35,273 nucleotides of DNA from Candidatus Woesearchaeota archaeon (GCA_018303325.1 JAGVYH010000011.1:1-35273), one strand, 5' to 3'; shown: positions 1 through 8,797, numbered from the stretch's first letter. Numbers and translations are program-made. Notes: a model not told the origin generated them from the sequence alone.

Positions 1-417
1 TGAAACAACAGAATTCCACCCATCTGGAGTTTATGGTCGAGTGGGATTCTGTGTGCTCAAGAACCACCGCTTGATTGGTGTAATTCTGAGCATCAAGAAC
101 CACATATTTATTGTATCATTATACCTTCATGATACTTAATTGCAGTGAGTGGTTCTTGACAGATTAAAAATTTAATTTATTAAATTTTCAATAAATATTT
201 ATGTCCGACATTATACTATAATTTGAAGTACACTCATCATAAAATTATAATTATAATTACAAAAGAATAACACCAATCTCACCAAAAGCTTTATAAATAA
301 AGAAAAAAAAGAGAGGTAAATGATAAACCTGTCTCTCTATCCTTCTTATTGCTAAAAAAAGATTTAACAGCCTTGCTTTAGCTATAAACGGATGAGTATG
401 GGTTTAAATAAGTAAAT
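1..417. other. Leader region upstream of tRNA-Asp
   Basis: No convincing protein gene is seen here. The 11-mer TCAAGAACCAC occurs at 57-67 and again at 93-103, and its exact reverse complement lies at 149-159, so two alternative hairpins are possible. A further imperfect hairpin (AGAATTCCACC against GTGGGATTCT) lies at about 10-50. A motif ATGTCCGACATTATA near 205-220 recurs exactly in the secE-spt5 spacer. A TATA-like promoter lies at 288-299. The left part could be the end of an RNA gene that begins outside the window, but I do not recognise it. Confidence 0.4.
288..299 (+). promoter_or_regulatory. TATA-box promoter upstream of the tRNA pair
   Basis: GCTTTATAAATA is a close match to the archaeal TATA box. 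Transcription would start about 25 bases downstream, near 320, roughly 95 bases before tRNA-Asp. Just at that point lies AGAGGT followed by an ATG at 320 that opens an 11-codon reading frame ending at 355. Nearby bases (312-341) can also fold into a hairpin. The transcript is therefore either a leader for the tRNAs or a very short leaderless message. A second weaker candidate (CTATAAAC, about 381-388) is better placed for direct initiation at the tRNA. Confidence 0.5.
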
Positions 418-605
418 GCCCTGGTAGTGTAGTGGCCTATCATGAAGCCCTGTCGTTTAAACTTATTTTATTAATAAATAAGCGGAAAGGCTTCGACCCG
501 GGTTCAAAATCAGTAATTCGTGACCCGTATCCAGCAATAAGCATCTAAAACGGCTTTTTGTTGCCGAAAGAATGCGAATTACCGCTGAGTCTCCCGGCCA
601 GGGCG
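418..605 (+). tRNA. tRNA-Asp (GTC) with two introns
   Basis: The acceptor strands GCCCTGG (418-424) and CCAGGGC (598-604) pair perfectly, with discriminator G605 and no encoded CCA. The anticodon arm is AAGCC (445-449), loop CTGTCG then A488, and GGCTT (489-493), so the anticodon is GTC at 452-454. Intron 1 (456-487, 32 nt) sits at the usual site 37/38: CUGU (450-453) pairs with GCGG (482-485), flanked by three-base bulges CGU and AAA. The T arm is CCGGG (498-502) and CCCGG (593-597). Intron 2 (509-591, 83 nt) splits the T loop at 59/60: TTCA (503-506) pairs with TGAG (586-589), bulges AAA and UCU flank it, and GTAATTCG (513-520) pairs with CGAATTAC (575-582). Joining 508 to 592 restores the perfect T loop TTCAAAT. 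The mature tRNA is 73 nt. Confidence 0.9.
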
Positions 606-611
606 TTTTTT

Positions 612-729
612 GGGCCGTTAGCTCAGCCTGGCTAGAGCGCTTGACTTTTAAGTTAGAACGCCTCAAAAAAGAGTGGTTTCCTAACAAGAAGCAATCAAGA
701 GGTCGCGAGTTCGAATCTCGTACGGCCCG
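612..729 (+). tRNA. tRNA-Lys (TTT) with a canonical intron
   Basis: Acceptor GGGCCGT (612-618) pairs with ACGGCCC (722-728), discriminator G729, no encoded CCA. The anticodon stem is CTTGA (640-644) and TCAAG (695-699), with loop CTTTTA then A694, so the anticodon is TTT at 647-649. The intron is 651-693 (43 nt) at site 37/38. CUUU (645-648) pairs with GAAG (688-691) between the bulges UAA and CAA, and GTTAG (652-656) pairs with CTAAC (681-685) inside the intron. The T arm GCGAG TTCGAAT CTCGT is uninterrupted. Only six T residues (606-611) separate it from tRNA-Asp, so the two are probably cotranscribed. Confidence 0.9.
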
Positions 730-783
730 TAACAACGGAATACCAATGATTATATCTGCTGAATAAAAAGCAATGTTTATTTG

Positions 784-975
784 CGCTGTTATTCACTGGG
801 GTAGCCCGTGACAGCATTTAGCGATAATTTATACAAAATTAAAGTAAGACGATAGTATTCGACGCTGTTATTCACTGGGGTATGCCCGTGACAGCATTTA
901 GTGATGAAGAAGACAAAATTAAAGTAAGACGATAATATTCGACGCTGTTATTCATTGGGGTAGGCAGCATTCAGC
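784..975 (+). repeat. Tandem 79-80 bp hairpin repeat, 2.4 copies
   Basis: Copy 1 covers 784-862, copy 2 covers 863-942, and a shortened copy 3 begins at 943. Each opens with a hairpin in which GCTGT pairs with ACAGC and, inside it, CAC and GGG pair with CCC and GTG (785-815 and 864-895). The third copy has lost the inner stem and closes as GCTG/GGCAGC type. The second half of each unit (ACAAAATTAAAGTAAGACGA) is nearly identical between copies 1 and 2. There is no coding potential. The position just after a tRNA pair and before the RNA polymerase operon suggests an untranslated transcript or spacer repeat; the function is unknown. Confidence 0.7.
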
Positions 976-984
976 TACGAATTA

Positions 985-1031
985 TATACATACAGCAATT
1001 AATTTTCGAACAAATTAATTACTGTTGTATA
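985..1031. repeat. TATAC-type palindrome P1, upstream of rpoH
   Basis: The left arm TATACATACAGCAATTAATT is nearly complementary to the right arm ending in CTGTTGTATA, with the loop TTCGAAC (1005-1011). It ends about 30 bases before the rpoH start and overlaps the likely promoter. It belongs to a family seen again at 9969-10063, 13795-13888, 21203-21249 and 29410-29455, which share TATAC ends and a TTCGAA-like loop. Confidence 0.7.
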
Positions 1032-1062
1032 CACAAAGAGAAAACACGATGAGGATGGAAAA

Positions 1063-1308
1063 ATGGCAGCAGATAAGTTTGATATAACAAAACATAGTCT
1101 AGTACCAAAACATACCCTTGTTTCTGAAAAAGAAAAAAAACAATTGTTTGAAAAATATAATATAAGTATAAAAGAACTGCCAAAAATTCTTGCAGATGAT
1201 CCGGCAGTGAAACATCTTAAGCCAAAACAAGGCGACATAATCAAAGTTGTAAGAAAGAGTCCAACTTCAGGCGAAACAGTATATTATAGGGGTGTAATAA
1301 ATGCATAA
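1063..1308 (+). CDS. rpoH: RNA polymerase subunit H (RpoH/Rpb5-type)
   Basis: This 81-residue protein matches the whole length of archaeal RpoH, the small subunit equivalent to the C-terminal domain of eukaryotic Rpb5, which sits at the downstream end of the DNA channel. Recognisable parts are HSLVPKH near residue 12, the LPKIL segment near residue 46 and the conserved C-terminal KVVRKSPTSGE. It heads the polymerase operon and overlaps the next gene by 8 bases, which implies translational coupling. The start is the ATG behind GAGGATGG. The palindrome just upstream may influence its transcription. Confidence 0.95.
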   Translation: MAADKFDITKHSLVPKHTLVSEKEKKQLFEKYNISIKELPKILADDPAVKHLKPKQGDIIKVVRKSPTSGETVYYRGVINA

Positions 1309-2788
1309 AGCACCAAGAGTTTTAATAAAAAAATATTTTGAAAGCCATAATCTGGTCGCGTCAGATATTGAATCTTTTAATTATTTTATTGACACTGAAC
1401 TGCAGAATATAATTGAAGAGAACAGGGTTATTGAACCTACAATAATTCCACATAATATTGACGATTTTAAGATAAGATTTGACAAAATATGGGTTACAAA
1501 ACCAGAAATAATTGAAGCAGACGGCTCAAAAAGGCCAATCTATCCTATTGAAGCAAGACTAAGAAAAATAAGTTATGCTGCGCCAATATATATAGAGGTA
1601 AGCGCGCACATTAATGGAATCCAAAGAGAATCATTTGTAACACAAGTTGGTAATTTACCAATAATGCTGAAATCTAAATATTGCCATTTAAACAAACTTA
1701 ACAAAGAAGAATTAATAAAAAAAGGCGAAGACCCTGATGACACAGGCGGTTATTTTATAATCAACGGCACTGAAAGGGTTTTGATTGATGTAGAAGATCT
1801 CTGCGCAAACAAATTCCTTGTCGACCAGAACCAAATTGGCCCAAGTGAATATACGGGCAGAGTGTTCTCAGAATCAGGATCATTTAAAATTCCACATACA
1901 ATGGAAAAGATGAAAGATGGTCTTTTTTATATAACATTTACAAGAGTAAAAAGAATGCCATTGATTTCAATTATAAAAGCTCTTGGTCTTACCAAAGACG
2001 AAGATATTATGAAATTCACTTTCTTTGATCAGCAGAGCGATGATGTTTTTGTAAATCTCCTTGAATTTGTCGATATAAAGACAGAGGAAGATGCACAGGA
2101 TTGGATTGCAAAAAGAATCGGCATCACACAGTCAAAAGAGATAAGAATAGAAAGAATGCAGGAGATTGTTGACAAATACCTGCTTCCGCATCTTGGAACA
2201 AAAAAAGAAGATAGGATTTTCAAGGCTTATAATCTTTGCAAATATCTGAAAAAATTTATCCTTGTAACACGCGGACAAATTTCATTAGATGATAAGGATC
2301 ATTATATCAACAAAAGAATAAAAATGAGCGGCGATTTGCTCGCAGATCTTTTCAGAGTCAATTTGAAGATATTAATCGGCGACTTATTATACAATTTCCA
2401 GAGAATTGTAAAGAGAGGTAAATTCCCGTCAATCAAGGTTGTTATCAGGGATAAACTTTTGACATCCGGCATTTACAGCTCAATGGCAACAGGCAATTGG
2501 GTCGGCGGAAGAAAAGGAATCAGCCAGCGTATACAAAGAATTAATTATCTTGAATGCCTAAGCCATCTTCAGAGAGTAGTTTCTCCTTTATCAACAACAC
2601 AGGAAAACTTCGAGGCAAGAGAATTGCATTGTACTCATTTGGGAAGGCTTTGCCCAGTAGAAACTCCTGAAGGTACAAACATTGGCTTAAGAAAAAACCT
2701 TGCCTTAATGGCAGAACTGAGCACAGCCCAAGACGAGGGAAAATTAATCAATTCACTTAAAAGCGTAGGCTTGAAGCCGGTTATTTAA
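1301..2788 (+). CDS. rpoB2: RNA polymerase subunit B'' (N-terminal half of B)
   Basis: This is the N-terminal half (495 aa) of the archaeal second-largest RNA polymerase subunit: protrusion, lobe and the beginning of the fork. GTERVLIDVEDL near residue 155 lies in the protrusion. The conserved CPVETPEGTNIGLRKNLA near residue 450 is the fork-region motif. The product ends shortly after it (SVGLKPVI), at the place where several archaea naturally divide the gene. The start ATG follows GGGGTG and overlaps rpoH. The next gene carries the missing catalytic half, so this is a natural split and not a frameshift: a 120-base spacer and a fresh ribosome binding site separate the two parts. Confidence 0.97.
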   Translation: MHKAPRVLIKKYFESHNLVASDIESFNYFIDTELQNIIEENRVIEPTIIPHNIDDFKIRFDKIWVTKPEIIEADGSKRPIYPIEARLRKISYAAPIYIEVSAHINGIQRESFVTQVGNLPIMLKSKYCHLNKLNKEELIKKGEDPDDTGGYFIINGTERVLIDVEDLCANKFLVDQNQIGPSEYTGRVFSESGSFKIPHTMEKMKDGLFYITFTRVKRMPLISIIKALGLTKDEDIMKFTFFDQQSDDVFVNLLEFVDIKTEEDAQDWIAKRIGITQSKEIRIERMQEIVDKYLLPHLGTKKEDRIFKAYNLCKYLKKFILVTRGQISLDDKDHYINKRIKMSGDLLADLFRVNLKILIGDLLYNFQRIVKRGKFPSIKVVIRDKLLTSGIYSSMATGNWVGGRKGISQRIQRINYLECLSHLQRVVSPLSTTQENFEARELHCTHLGRLCPVETPEGTNIGLRKNLALMAELSTAQDEGKLINSLKSVGLKPVI

Positions 2789-2908
2789 GAGAAATAAAAG
2801 TATACTATTGTTAAAATTAATAATACTGACAATTAAAAAAATAATAATTAATAACAAAAAACTGACAAGCAAAAACTAATAATCAATAACTATCCAAAAG
2901 GTGAGATT

Positions 2909-4711
2909 ATGACTGAAGTATATCTTAACGGAAAATTTGTAGGGGATGTCGAGAATCCTGTAGAGTTTGTTGATCATATTATCACAGAAAGAAGGAAAGG
3001 AGTTTTATCACCAAACATTAATGTACTTTATGTTAAAGAAAATGATAATATAATTATAGAAGCAGGAAAAGGAAGATTAAGAAGGCCTCTTCTTGTTATT
3101 AAAGAAGGCAAGCCATTGCTGACAGAAAAGCATGTTTCTCAACTGGAAAAAGGAGAGCTGACATGGAGTGATTTAATCAATCAGGGCATTATTGAATATT
3201 TAGACGCATTAGAAGAAGAGAATGTTCTCGTTGCTTTTACAGAAGAAGAATTAACACCTGAACATACACATATGGAAATTTCTCCAATGGTGCAGTTAGG
3301 ATTATGCGCATCATTAGTTCCTTTTGGAAATCACAACCAATCCACAAGATTAAATGCAGGAAGCAAAAATCAAAAACAGGCATTAGGACTTTATATTGCA
3401 AATTACTTAGTAAGAATGGATATGGATGTAAACATCCTGCAAACACCTCAAATGCCTATTGTCAATACAATCATGCATGAAATTTCTGAATATGATAAGC
3501 ATCCTTCTGGACAAAATATAATTGTAGCAATAATGAGTTATAAAGGATATAATATGGAGGACGCGATTATTCTTAACAAGGGCTCAATTGAAAGAGGCTT
3601 GGGAAGAAGCACATATTACAGGCCAAGTATTGCAGAAGAGCTTCGTTACTCTGGCGGTTTGGTTGATCAGATCAGTATTCCTGACAAAGAAGTTAAGGGT
3701 TATAGAAGCGAAAAAGATTACAGATTATTAGAAGGAGACGGAATTATTTATCCTGAAGCTTTTATTAATGAAGGCGACGTATTAATAGGCAAGACTTCAC
3801 CGCCAAGATTCCTGAGCAGTATGGACGAGTACAATCTTGTATCCAATATGAGAAGAGAATCTTCAGTTACAGTTAAACATGGTGAGAGAGGATATGTTGA
3901 TTTTGTTTTAATCACTGAAAACGAAGAAGGCAACAAACTTGTTCAGGTAAGAATAAGAGACCAAAGAGTTCCAGAAGTTGGAGATAAATTTACCAGCAGG
4001 CATGGTCAAAAAGGTGTTGTTGGATTGATAGTCAATCATACAGATATGCCATTTTCAGCGTCAGGAATTGTTCCGGATTTAATCTTTTCTCCGCACAGTA
4101 TTCCTTCAAGAATGACTGTTGCGCATTTATTGGAATTAATCGGCGGAAAAGTAGGCGCTCTTTCAGGAAGATTTATTGACGGAACCACATTTGACAGTGA
4201 AACTGAAGAGGATTTAAGAGCAGAATTATTAAAATGCGGATTTAGAGAAAATGGAACAGAAACAATGTATAATGGTATGACTGGAGAAATGTTTGAAGCA
4301 AAAATCTATATGGGAAATATGTATTATATGAAACTTAAACATATGGTCGCTAACAAGATTCATTCAAGAGCACGCGGACCTGTACAATTATTGACAAGAC
4401 AGCCAACAGAAGGAAGGGCAAAAGAAGGCGGCTTGAGATTGGGAGAGATGGAGAAAGATACTTTTGTCGCCCACGGAGCCAGCTTATTGCTCAAGGAAAG
4501 ATTTGACGCAGACAGAACAATTGTTCCTGTATGCGAAAGCTGCGGCTTAATCGCAATCAAAGATGAATTCAAAAACAAACATTTCTGTCCGATTTGCGGA
4601 GATGATGTTGAAGTAACTAACATAGAGCTTGCTTATGCATTCAAATTAATTTTGGATGAATTCAAAAGTTTATGCATTTATCCAAAGCTTGAATTGAAAG
4701 GGAAATACTGA
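2909..4711 (+). CDS. rpoB1: RNA polymerase subunit B' (C-terminal half of B)
   Basis: This is the catalytic C-terminal half (600 aa) of the second-largest subunit. SYKGYNMEDAIIL near residue 210 contributes to the hybrid-binding and active-site region. RVPEVGDKFTSRHGQKG near residue 352 is the conserved motif near the nucleotide entry site. A zinc-binding pair C542-x2-C545 and C560-x2-C563 lies in the clamp-side C terminus. The start ATG follows AAAGGTGAG. It lies between B'' and A' in the same operon. Confidence 0.97.
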   Translation: MTEVYLNGKFVGDVENPVEFVDHIITERRKGVLSPNINVLYVKENDNIIIEAGKGRLRRPLLVIKEGKPLLTEKHVSQLEKGELTWSDLINQGIIEYLDALEEENVLVAFTEEELTPEHTHMEISPMVQLGLCASLVPFGNHNQSTRLNAGSKNQKQALGLYIANYLVRMDMDVNILQTPQMPIVNTIMHEISEYDKHPSGQNIIVAIMSYKGYNMEDAIILNKGSIERGLGRSTYYRPSIAEELRYSGGLVDQISIPDKEVKGYRSEKDYRLLEGDGIIYPEAFINEGDVLIGKTSPPRFLSSMDEYNLVSNMRRESSVTVKHGERGYVDFVLITENEEGNKLVQVRIRDQRVPEVGDKFTSRHGQKGVVGLIVNHTDMPFSASGIVPDLIFSPHSIPSRMTVAHLLELIGGKVGALSGRFIDGTTFDSETEEDLRAELLKCGFRENGTETMYNGMTGEMFEAKIYMGNMYYMKLKHMVANKIHSRARGPVQLLTRQPTEGRAKEGGLRLGEMEKDTFVAHGASLLLKERFDADRTIVPVCESCGLIAIKDEFKNKHFCPICGDDVEVTNIELAYAFKLILDEFKSLCIYPKLELKGKY

Positions 4712-4795
4712 TTTATTAAGAACAAAATAAAATAGAATTAAATAAAAATTACAATTAAAAAATTAAATTGAAATATATACGGAAGGTGTAGAAAG

Positions 4796-7399
4796 ATGGG
4801 CGAACCTGTAATTCACAAACAAGTTAATTCAATTGTATTTGGTGTATTAAGTCCAAAAATTATCAAGAAGATGGCTTCTGCAAAAATAGTCACACCAGAA
4901 CTTTATGATAAAGAGGGCTATCCTGTTGACGGCGGATTAATGGATATTCGTTTAGGTGTTATTGATCCGGGTCTAACATGCAAAACATGCGGCGCTAAAT
5001 TAAAGGAATGCATCGGCCACTTTGGATATATTGAATTAGCAAGGCCTGTAATCCATTTCAATTTTGTATCTACTGTAATGACTCTTCTAAAATGCACATG
5101 CAGAGAATGCGGAAGAGTTCTTATCCCCAACAATAAAACAGATTTATTTTCAAAGCAGCTTGAAGAAATAGAAAAAGAAGGCGGCATCTCAGCAAGAAGA
5201 GCAAGATTAAAAAGTATAGTAACTGCTTTAAAAACTACAAACAAATGTCCTTTCTGTAAATCAAGACAGCAGAAAATAACACTGGAAAAACCAACCACAT
5301 TTTATGAAAACGAAAAAAGAGTAACTCCTATTGAAATAAGGGCTAGATTGGAAAAGATACCTGATGATGATTGTAAATTATTTGGTATTAATCCTGCAGC
5401 ATTTAGGCCAGAATGGTCTGTATTAACTATTTTGCCAATTCCTCCTGTAACAATGAGGCCAAGCATCACTCTTGAAAGCGGAGAAAGAAGCGAAGATGAT
5501 TTGACACATAAGCTTGGAGACATCATCAGAATTAACCAGCGTTTATTTGAAAACATAAATGCAGGCGCTCCAGAAATAATAATTGAAGATTTGTGGGATT
5601 TATTGCAGTATCATATTACTACATTCTTTGATAATGATGTTGCGCAATTGCCTCCGGCTAGACACAGGTCAGGACAGCCATTAAAGACTATTGCCGCAAG
5701 AATTAAAAGCAAAGAAGGAAGAATCAGGCATAACCTTGCAGGAAAGAGAACTAATTTTTCAGCAAGAACAGTTATCAGTCCAGATCCAATGATTGATTTA
5801 GACGAGGTTGGCATCCCAACAGAAATAGCAATGAAACTTACTGTTCCAGAGAAAGTAACTGAATGGAACAAGGAATATCTAAAAAAATTCATTGAAAAAG
5901 GTCCTAAAACTTATCCAGGTGCAAATTATATTGTAAGGCCTGACGGAAAAAAGAAAAAGATTACTGATGAAACAAAAGAACAGGTAATGGAAGAACTTCA
6001 GCCAGGTTATAGCGTAGAAAGGCATTTATTGGATGGTGACATTGCTATTTTTAACAGACAGCCAAGCTTGCACAGAGTAAGCATGATGTGCCACAGAGTA
6101 AGAGTGCTTCCTAACAAAACATTCAGGTTAAACCCTGCTGTTTGCGCCCCTTATAACGCAGATTTTGATGGTGACGAGATGAACCTGCACATTCCTCAGA
6201 CAGAGGAAGCAAGAGCAGAAGCAGAAATACTTATGCAGGTTAAGACACAATTAATTTCGCCAAGATACGGATTAAGCATTATTGGATGTATCCAAGATGC
6301 AATCAGCGGATGTTATTTATTGACAAAATTCTGTAATTTTTCCAGAGAAGAAGCTGCTGAGTTATTATTATCAGCAAGAGAAACAGATCTCTCAACCCTG
6401 CCAAATAAAGAAAAGGTTTCTGGCAAAGAAATATTCAGTGTTCTGCTTCCAAAAAATTTCAGTTTTGAAGGCAAAGCAAAAGGATATAGTGGAAATCAGG
6501 ATGTCGACAAGAAAAATGATACTGTTGTCACAATAAAAAATGGAAAATTAATAAGCGGAGTTATGGATGTAGCTAATCTTGGTGAAGGCTCAGGTTTGAT
6601 GATCAGAAATTTTGTAAAACAATATGGTGAGCAAAGAACAATAGAAATCCTTGGTAAGATTTTCAGATTAGGCATCGAAGTATTGTTAAAACTCGGATTT
6701 AGCTGCGGCATCGGTGATACAGATATTCCTGATGAAATAAAACAGGAAATACAGAATACACTTTCAGGAGCTTACAAAGATGTTGATGATATGATTGCAA
6801 TTTACAGAGAAGGAAATTTTGAAGCGTTCCCAGGAAGAACAATAGAAGAAACATTAGAACTGAAAATACTTGAAAGGTTAAACGAAGCAAGAAATAAGAT
6901 TGCGTCATTGGTTTCAAAGAACACACAAAAAGATACAGCAACAATTATAATGGCAACATCAGGCGCTAGAGGCAATCCTTTGAACTTAGCTCAGATGGCT
7001 GGCTGTGTAGGCCAACAGGCTTTGAGAGGACAAAGAATTAAGAAAGGATATAAAGGCAGGACAATGTCATGCTTTAAGAAAGGGGATTTAAGCCCAAGCG
7101 CAAGAGGATTTATCAAAGGGTGCTTTAAATCAGGATTGTCGCCTTCAGAATTTTTCTTTGGAGCAATGACAGGAAGAGATTCACTGATGGATACAGCATT
7201 GAGAACACCTAAATCAGGTTACCTTTACAGAAGACTTGCCAACGCAATGCAAGATGTAAGGGTAGAATATGATGAAACAGTAAGAGACGCAACAGGCAAC
7301 ATCATTCAATTTACTTATGGTGAAGACAAGCTTGATGTTTCAAAAACAGAAGGCGGAAAGCTTAATGTTCAAAGAATTATTAATTCAGTATTAGAATAA
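4796..7399 (+). CDS. rpoA1: RNA polymerase subunit A' (RpoA1)
   Basis: This 867-residue protein is the N-terminal part of the largest subunit and holds the catalytic centre. Near residue 60 is the zinc motif CKTCGAKLKECIGHFGYI. Two CxxC pairs follow near residues 100-145. The absolutely conserved NADFDGDEMN sits at residues 454-463, with D456, D458 and D460 chelating the catalytic magnesium. Near residue 720 is the SGARGNPLNLAQM funnel-side motif. The start is the ATG behind GGAAGGTG. The product ends at the normal archaeal A'/A'' junction. Confidence 0.97.
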   Translation: MGEPVIHKQVNSIVFGVLSPKIIKKMASAKIVTPELYDKEGYPVDGGLMDIRLGVIDPGLTCKTCGAKLKECIGHFGYIELARPVIHFNFVSTVMTLLKCTCRECGRVLIPNNKTDLFSKQLEEIEKEGGISARRARLKSIVTALKTTNKCPFCKSRQQKITLEKPTTFYENEKRVTPIEIRARLEKIPDDDCKLFGINPAAFRPEWSVLTILPIPPVTMRPSITLESGERSEDDLTHKLGDIIRINQRLFENINAGAPEIIIEDLWDLLQYHITTFFDNDVAQLPPARHRSGQPLKTIAARIKSKEGRIRHNLAGKRTNFSARTVISPDPMIDLDEVGIPTEIAMKLTVPEKVTEWNKEYLKKFIEKGPKTYPGANYIVRPDGKKKKITDETKEQVMEELQPGYSVERHLLDGDIAIFNRQPSLHRVSMMCHRVRVLPNKTFRLNPAVCAPYNADFDGDEMNLHIPQTEEARAEAEILMQVKTQLISPRYGLSIIGCIQDAISGCYLLTKFCNFSREEAAELLLSARETDLSTLPNKEKVSGKEIFSVLLPKNFSFEGKAKGYSGNQDVDKKNDTVVTIKNGKLISGVMDVANLGEGSGLMIRNFVKQYGEQRTIEILGKIFRLGIEVLLKLGFSCGIGDTDIPDEIKQEIQNTLSGAYKDVDDMIAIYREGNFEAFPGRTIEETLELKILERLNEARNKIASLVSKNTQKDTATIIMATSGARGNPLNLAQMAGCVGQQALRGQRIKKGYKGRTMSCFKKGDLSPSARGFIKGCFKSGLSPSEFFFGAMTGRDSLMDTALRTPKSGYLYRRLANAMQDVRVEYDETVRDATGNIIQFTYGEDKLDVSKTEGGKLNVQRIINSVLE

Positions 7400-7529
7400 G
7401 AAAATGATATTGAAAAAGAGTGCAATTAAAAAAGTAAAATCAATTTAAAAAATAAAAAAGCAATACTGAAGTAATAATAATAAAACAAGAAACAAAGTCA
7501 ACTTAAAAATTCAAGACGAGGCGTTTAAA

Positions 7530-8681
7530 ATGGACGAAGAATTACTCAAAGAATATTCAGAACTTTTACCACAAAAGGTATTAGATGAGATTAAGGATGC
7601 AGTTCCTTCAAATATCTCTAAATCAAAACTAAAAGAAATATTGGATAAAACTTTGGAAGAATATAATACAATGAAGGTTTCTCCAGGAGAATGTGTTGGT
7701 TTGGTTGGAGCAGAATCAATTGGTGAGCCAGGAACACAAATGACACTGAATACATTTCACTTTGCTGGTGTATCAGAGATGAACGTTACAATGGGTTTGC
7801 CAAGAATCATTGAAATTTTGGATTGCAGCAAATCACTTTCAACACCAATGATGGAGATTTATCTAAAATCACCTTTGAATAAAGGTAAAGGCATAAAAGA
7901 ATTTGCAGAAAATGTAAAAGAGACAAAATTAAGAGAATGCATAAAAGAAATATCAGTTAATATTGGCAATTCTTCAATTGAAATCAGCCTTGACAAAGAA
8001 AAAATGGACCTGCTTCATATTACAAGAAAGAAGCTAATAAGCATCATGGACGCAAGCCTTAAAGGATTTACTGTAAAAGAAAATGATGAACTTATTGTGG
8101 TTAAGCCGAGAGGAAAGGATGATACAGTTAACTCTCTTTTCAAAGCAAAAGAAAAGTTAAAAGAGATGTATGTTTCAGGGATTAAAGGCATTACTCAGGT
8201 TCTTCCTGTTAAAAAAGGAGAAGAGTATATAATTATTACTGCAGGAACAAATCTAAAAGTAGTTTTAGAAATGGAAGAAGTTGATGCAACAAGAACAATA
8301 AGCAACGATAGTTTAGAAATATCTGAAATCCTCGGCATAGAAGCAGCAAGAGAATCTGTTTTGAATGAGGTAAAAAAGGTTATTGACGTTCAGGGATTAA
8401 ATGTAGATGTAAGACATATTATGTTGGTCGCAGATATCATGTGCATTTCAGGCGCAGTAAAAGGTATCACTAGATATGGTGTTGTAAGCGAGAAATCAAG
8501 CGTATTAGCCAGAGCTTCATTTGAGACACCATTGAAACATATAATAAACGCATCTATTTCAGGAGAAAGAGACCATTTAAACAGCGTCGTAGAAAACGTA
8601 ATGTTAAATCAGGTTATACCAATTGGATGCGGTATGCCTAAACTTGTGTTGGAAAACGAGAAAGGAGAAAAGGCGAAGTAG
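7530..8681 (+). CDS. rpoA2: RNA polymerase subunit A'' (RpoA2)
   Basis: This is the C-terminal part (383 aa) of the largest subunit, forming the trigger loop, jaw and clamp base. The trigger-loop motif GAESIGEPGTQMTLNTFHFA lies at about residues 58-78. GIEAARESVLNEV near residue 270 and the C-terminal HIMLVADIMC segment are typical of the family. A 130-base AT-rich spacer with nothing recognisable separates it from rpoA1. It is followed by two successive hairpins (8696-8732 and 8744-8778), so it probably ends the polymerase transcript. Confidence 0.97.
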   Translation: MDEELLKEYSELLPQKVLDEIKDAVPSNISKSKLKEILDKTLEEYNTMKVSPGECVGLVGAESIGEPGTQMTLNTFHFAGVSEMNVTMGLPRIIEILDCSKSLSTPMMEIYLKSPLNKGKGIKEFAENVKETKLRECIKEISVNIGNSSIEISLDKEKMDLLHITRKKLISIMDASLKGFTVKENDELIVVKPRGKDDTVNSLFKAKEKLKEMYVSGIKGITQVLPVKKGEEYIIITAGTNLKVVLEMEEVDATRTISNDSLEISEILGIEAARESVLNEVKKVIDVQGLNVDVRHIMLVADIMCISGAVKGITRYGVVSEKSSVLARASFETPLKHIINASISGERDHLNSVVENVMLNQVIPIGCGMPKLVLENEKGEKAK

Positions 8682-8695
8682 ATATTAAATAGAAA

Positions 8696-8778
8696 GCTTT
8701 GAATAACCCTCTTTTTATTTGATTTTCAAAGCGGCTCTATTAAAGGTTTTGAGGATTTTTATAAATTATTCAAAACCT
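8696..8778 (+). terminator. Two hairpins after rpoA2
   Basis: GCTTTGA (8696-8702) pairs with TCAAAGC (8726-8732), and AGGTTTTGA (8744-8752) pairs exactly with TCAAAACCT (8770-8778). Both loops are T-rich. The position, 14 bases after the last RNA polymerase gene, fits an end-of-operon structure. Archaeal termination mainly needs T-tracts, so the hairpins themselves may instead protect the 3' end. Confidence 0.45.
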
Positions 8779-8797
8779 TCAATAATAAGTGCAGGAG

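Noticed and set aside
463-766. Open frames on both strands across the tRNA genes (90 and 64 codons)
   Set aside because: They overlap the well-supported tRNA-Asp and tRNA-Lys genes, have no ribosome binding site, and their residues follow the tRNA and intron sequence.
864-915. Box C/D sRNA suggested by a TGATGA near 902
   Set aside because: No D box or C'/D' pair at the right spacing, and the motif is absent from the other repeat copy.
784-975. CRISPR-like array
   Set aside because: Only 2.4 copies, the whole unit is repeated with no unique spacers, and no cas gene is in the window.
2789-2908. Possible frameshift between the two halves of the RNA polymerase B gene
   Set aside because: The halves end and begin at the natural archaeal split, with a 120-base spacer and a new ribosome binding site.
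4918-5892. Several 80-130 codon antisense frames within rpoA1
   Set aside because: They are shadows of a strongly conserved gene, with no binding sites and no recognisable domains.
7400-7529. Hidden gene or element between rpoA1 and rpoA2
   Set aside because: The 130 bases are simple AT-rich sequence with no hairpin or frame of note.
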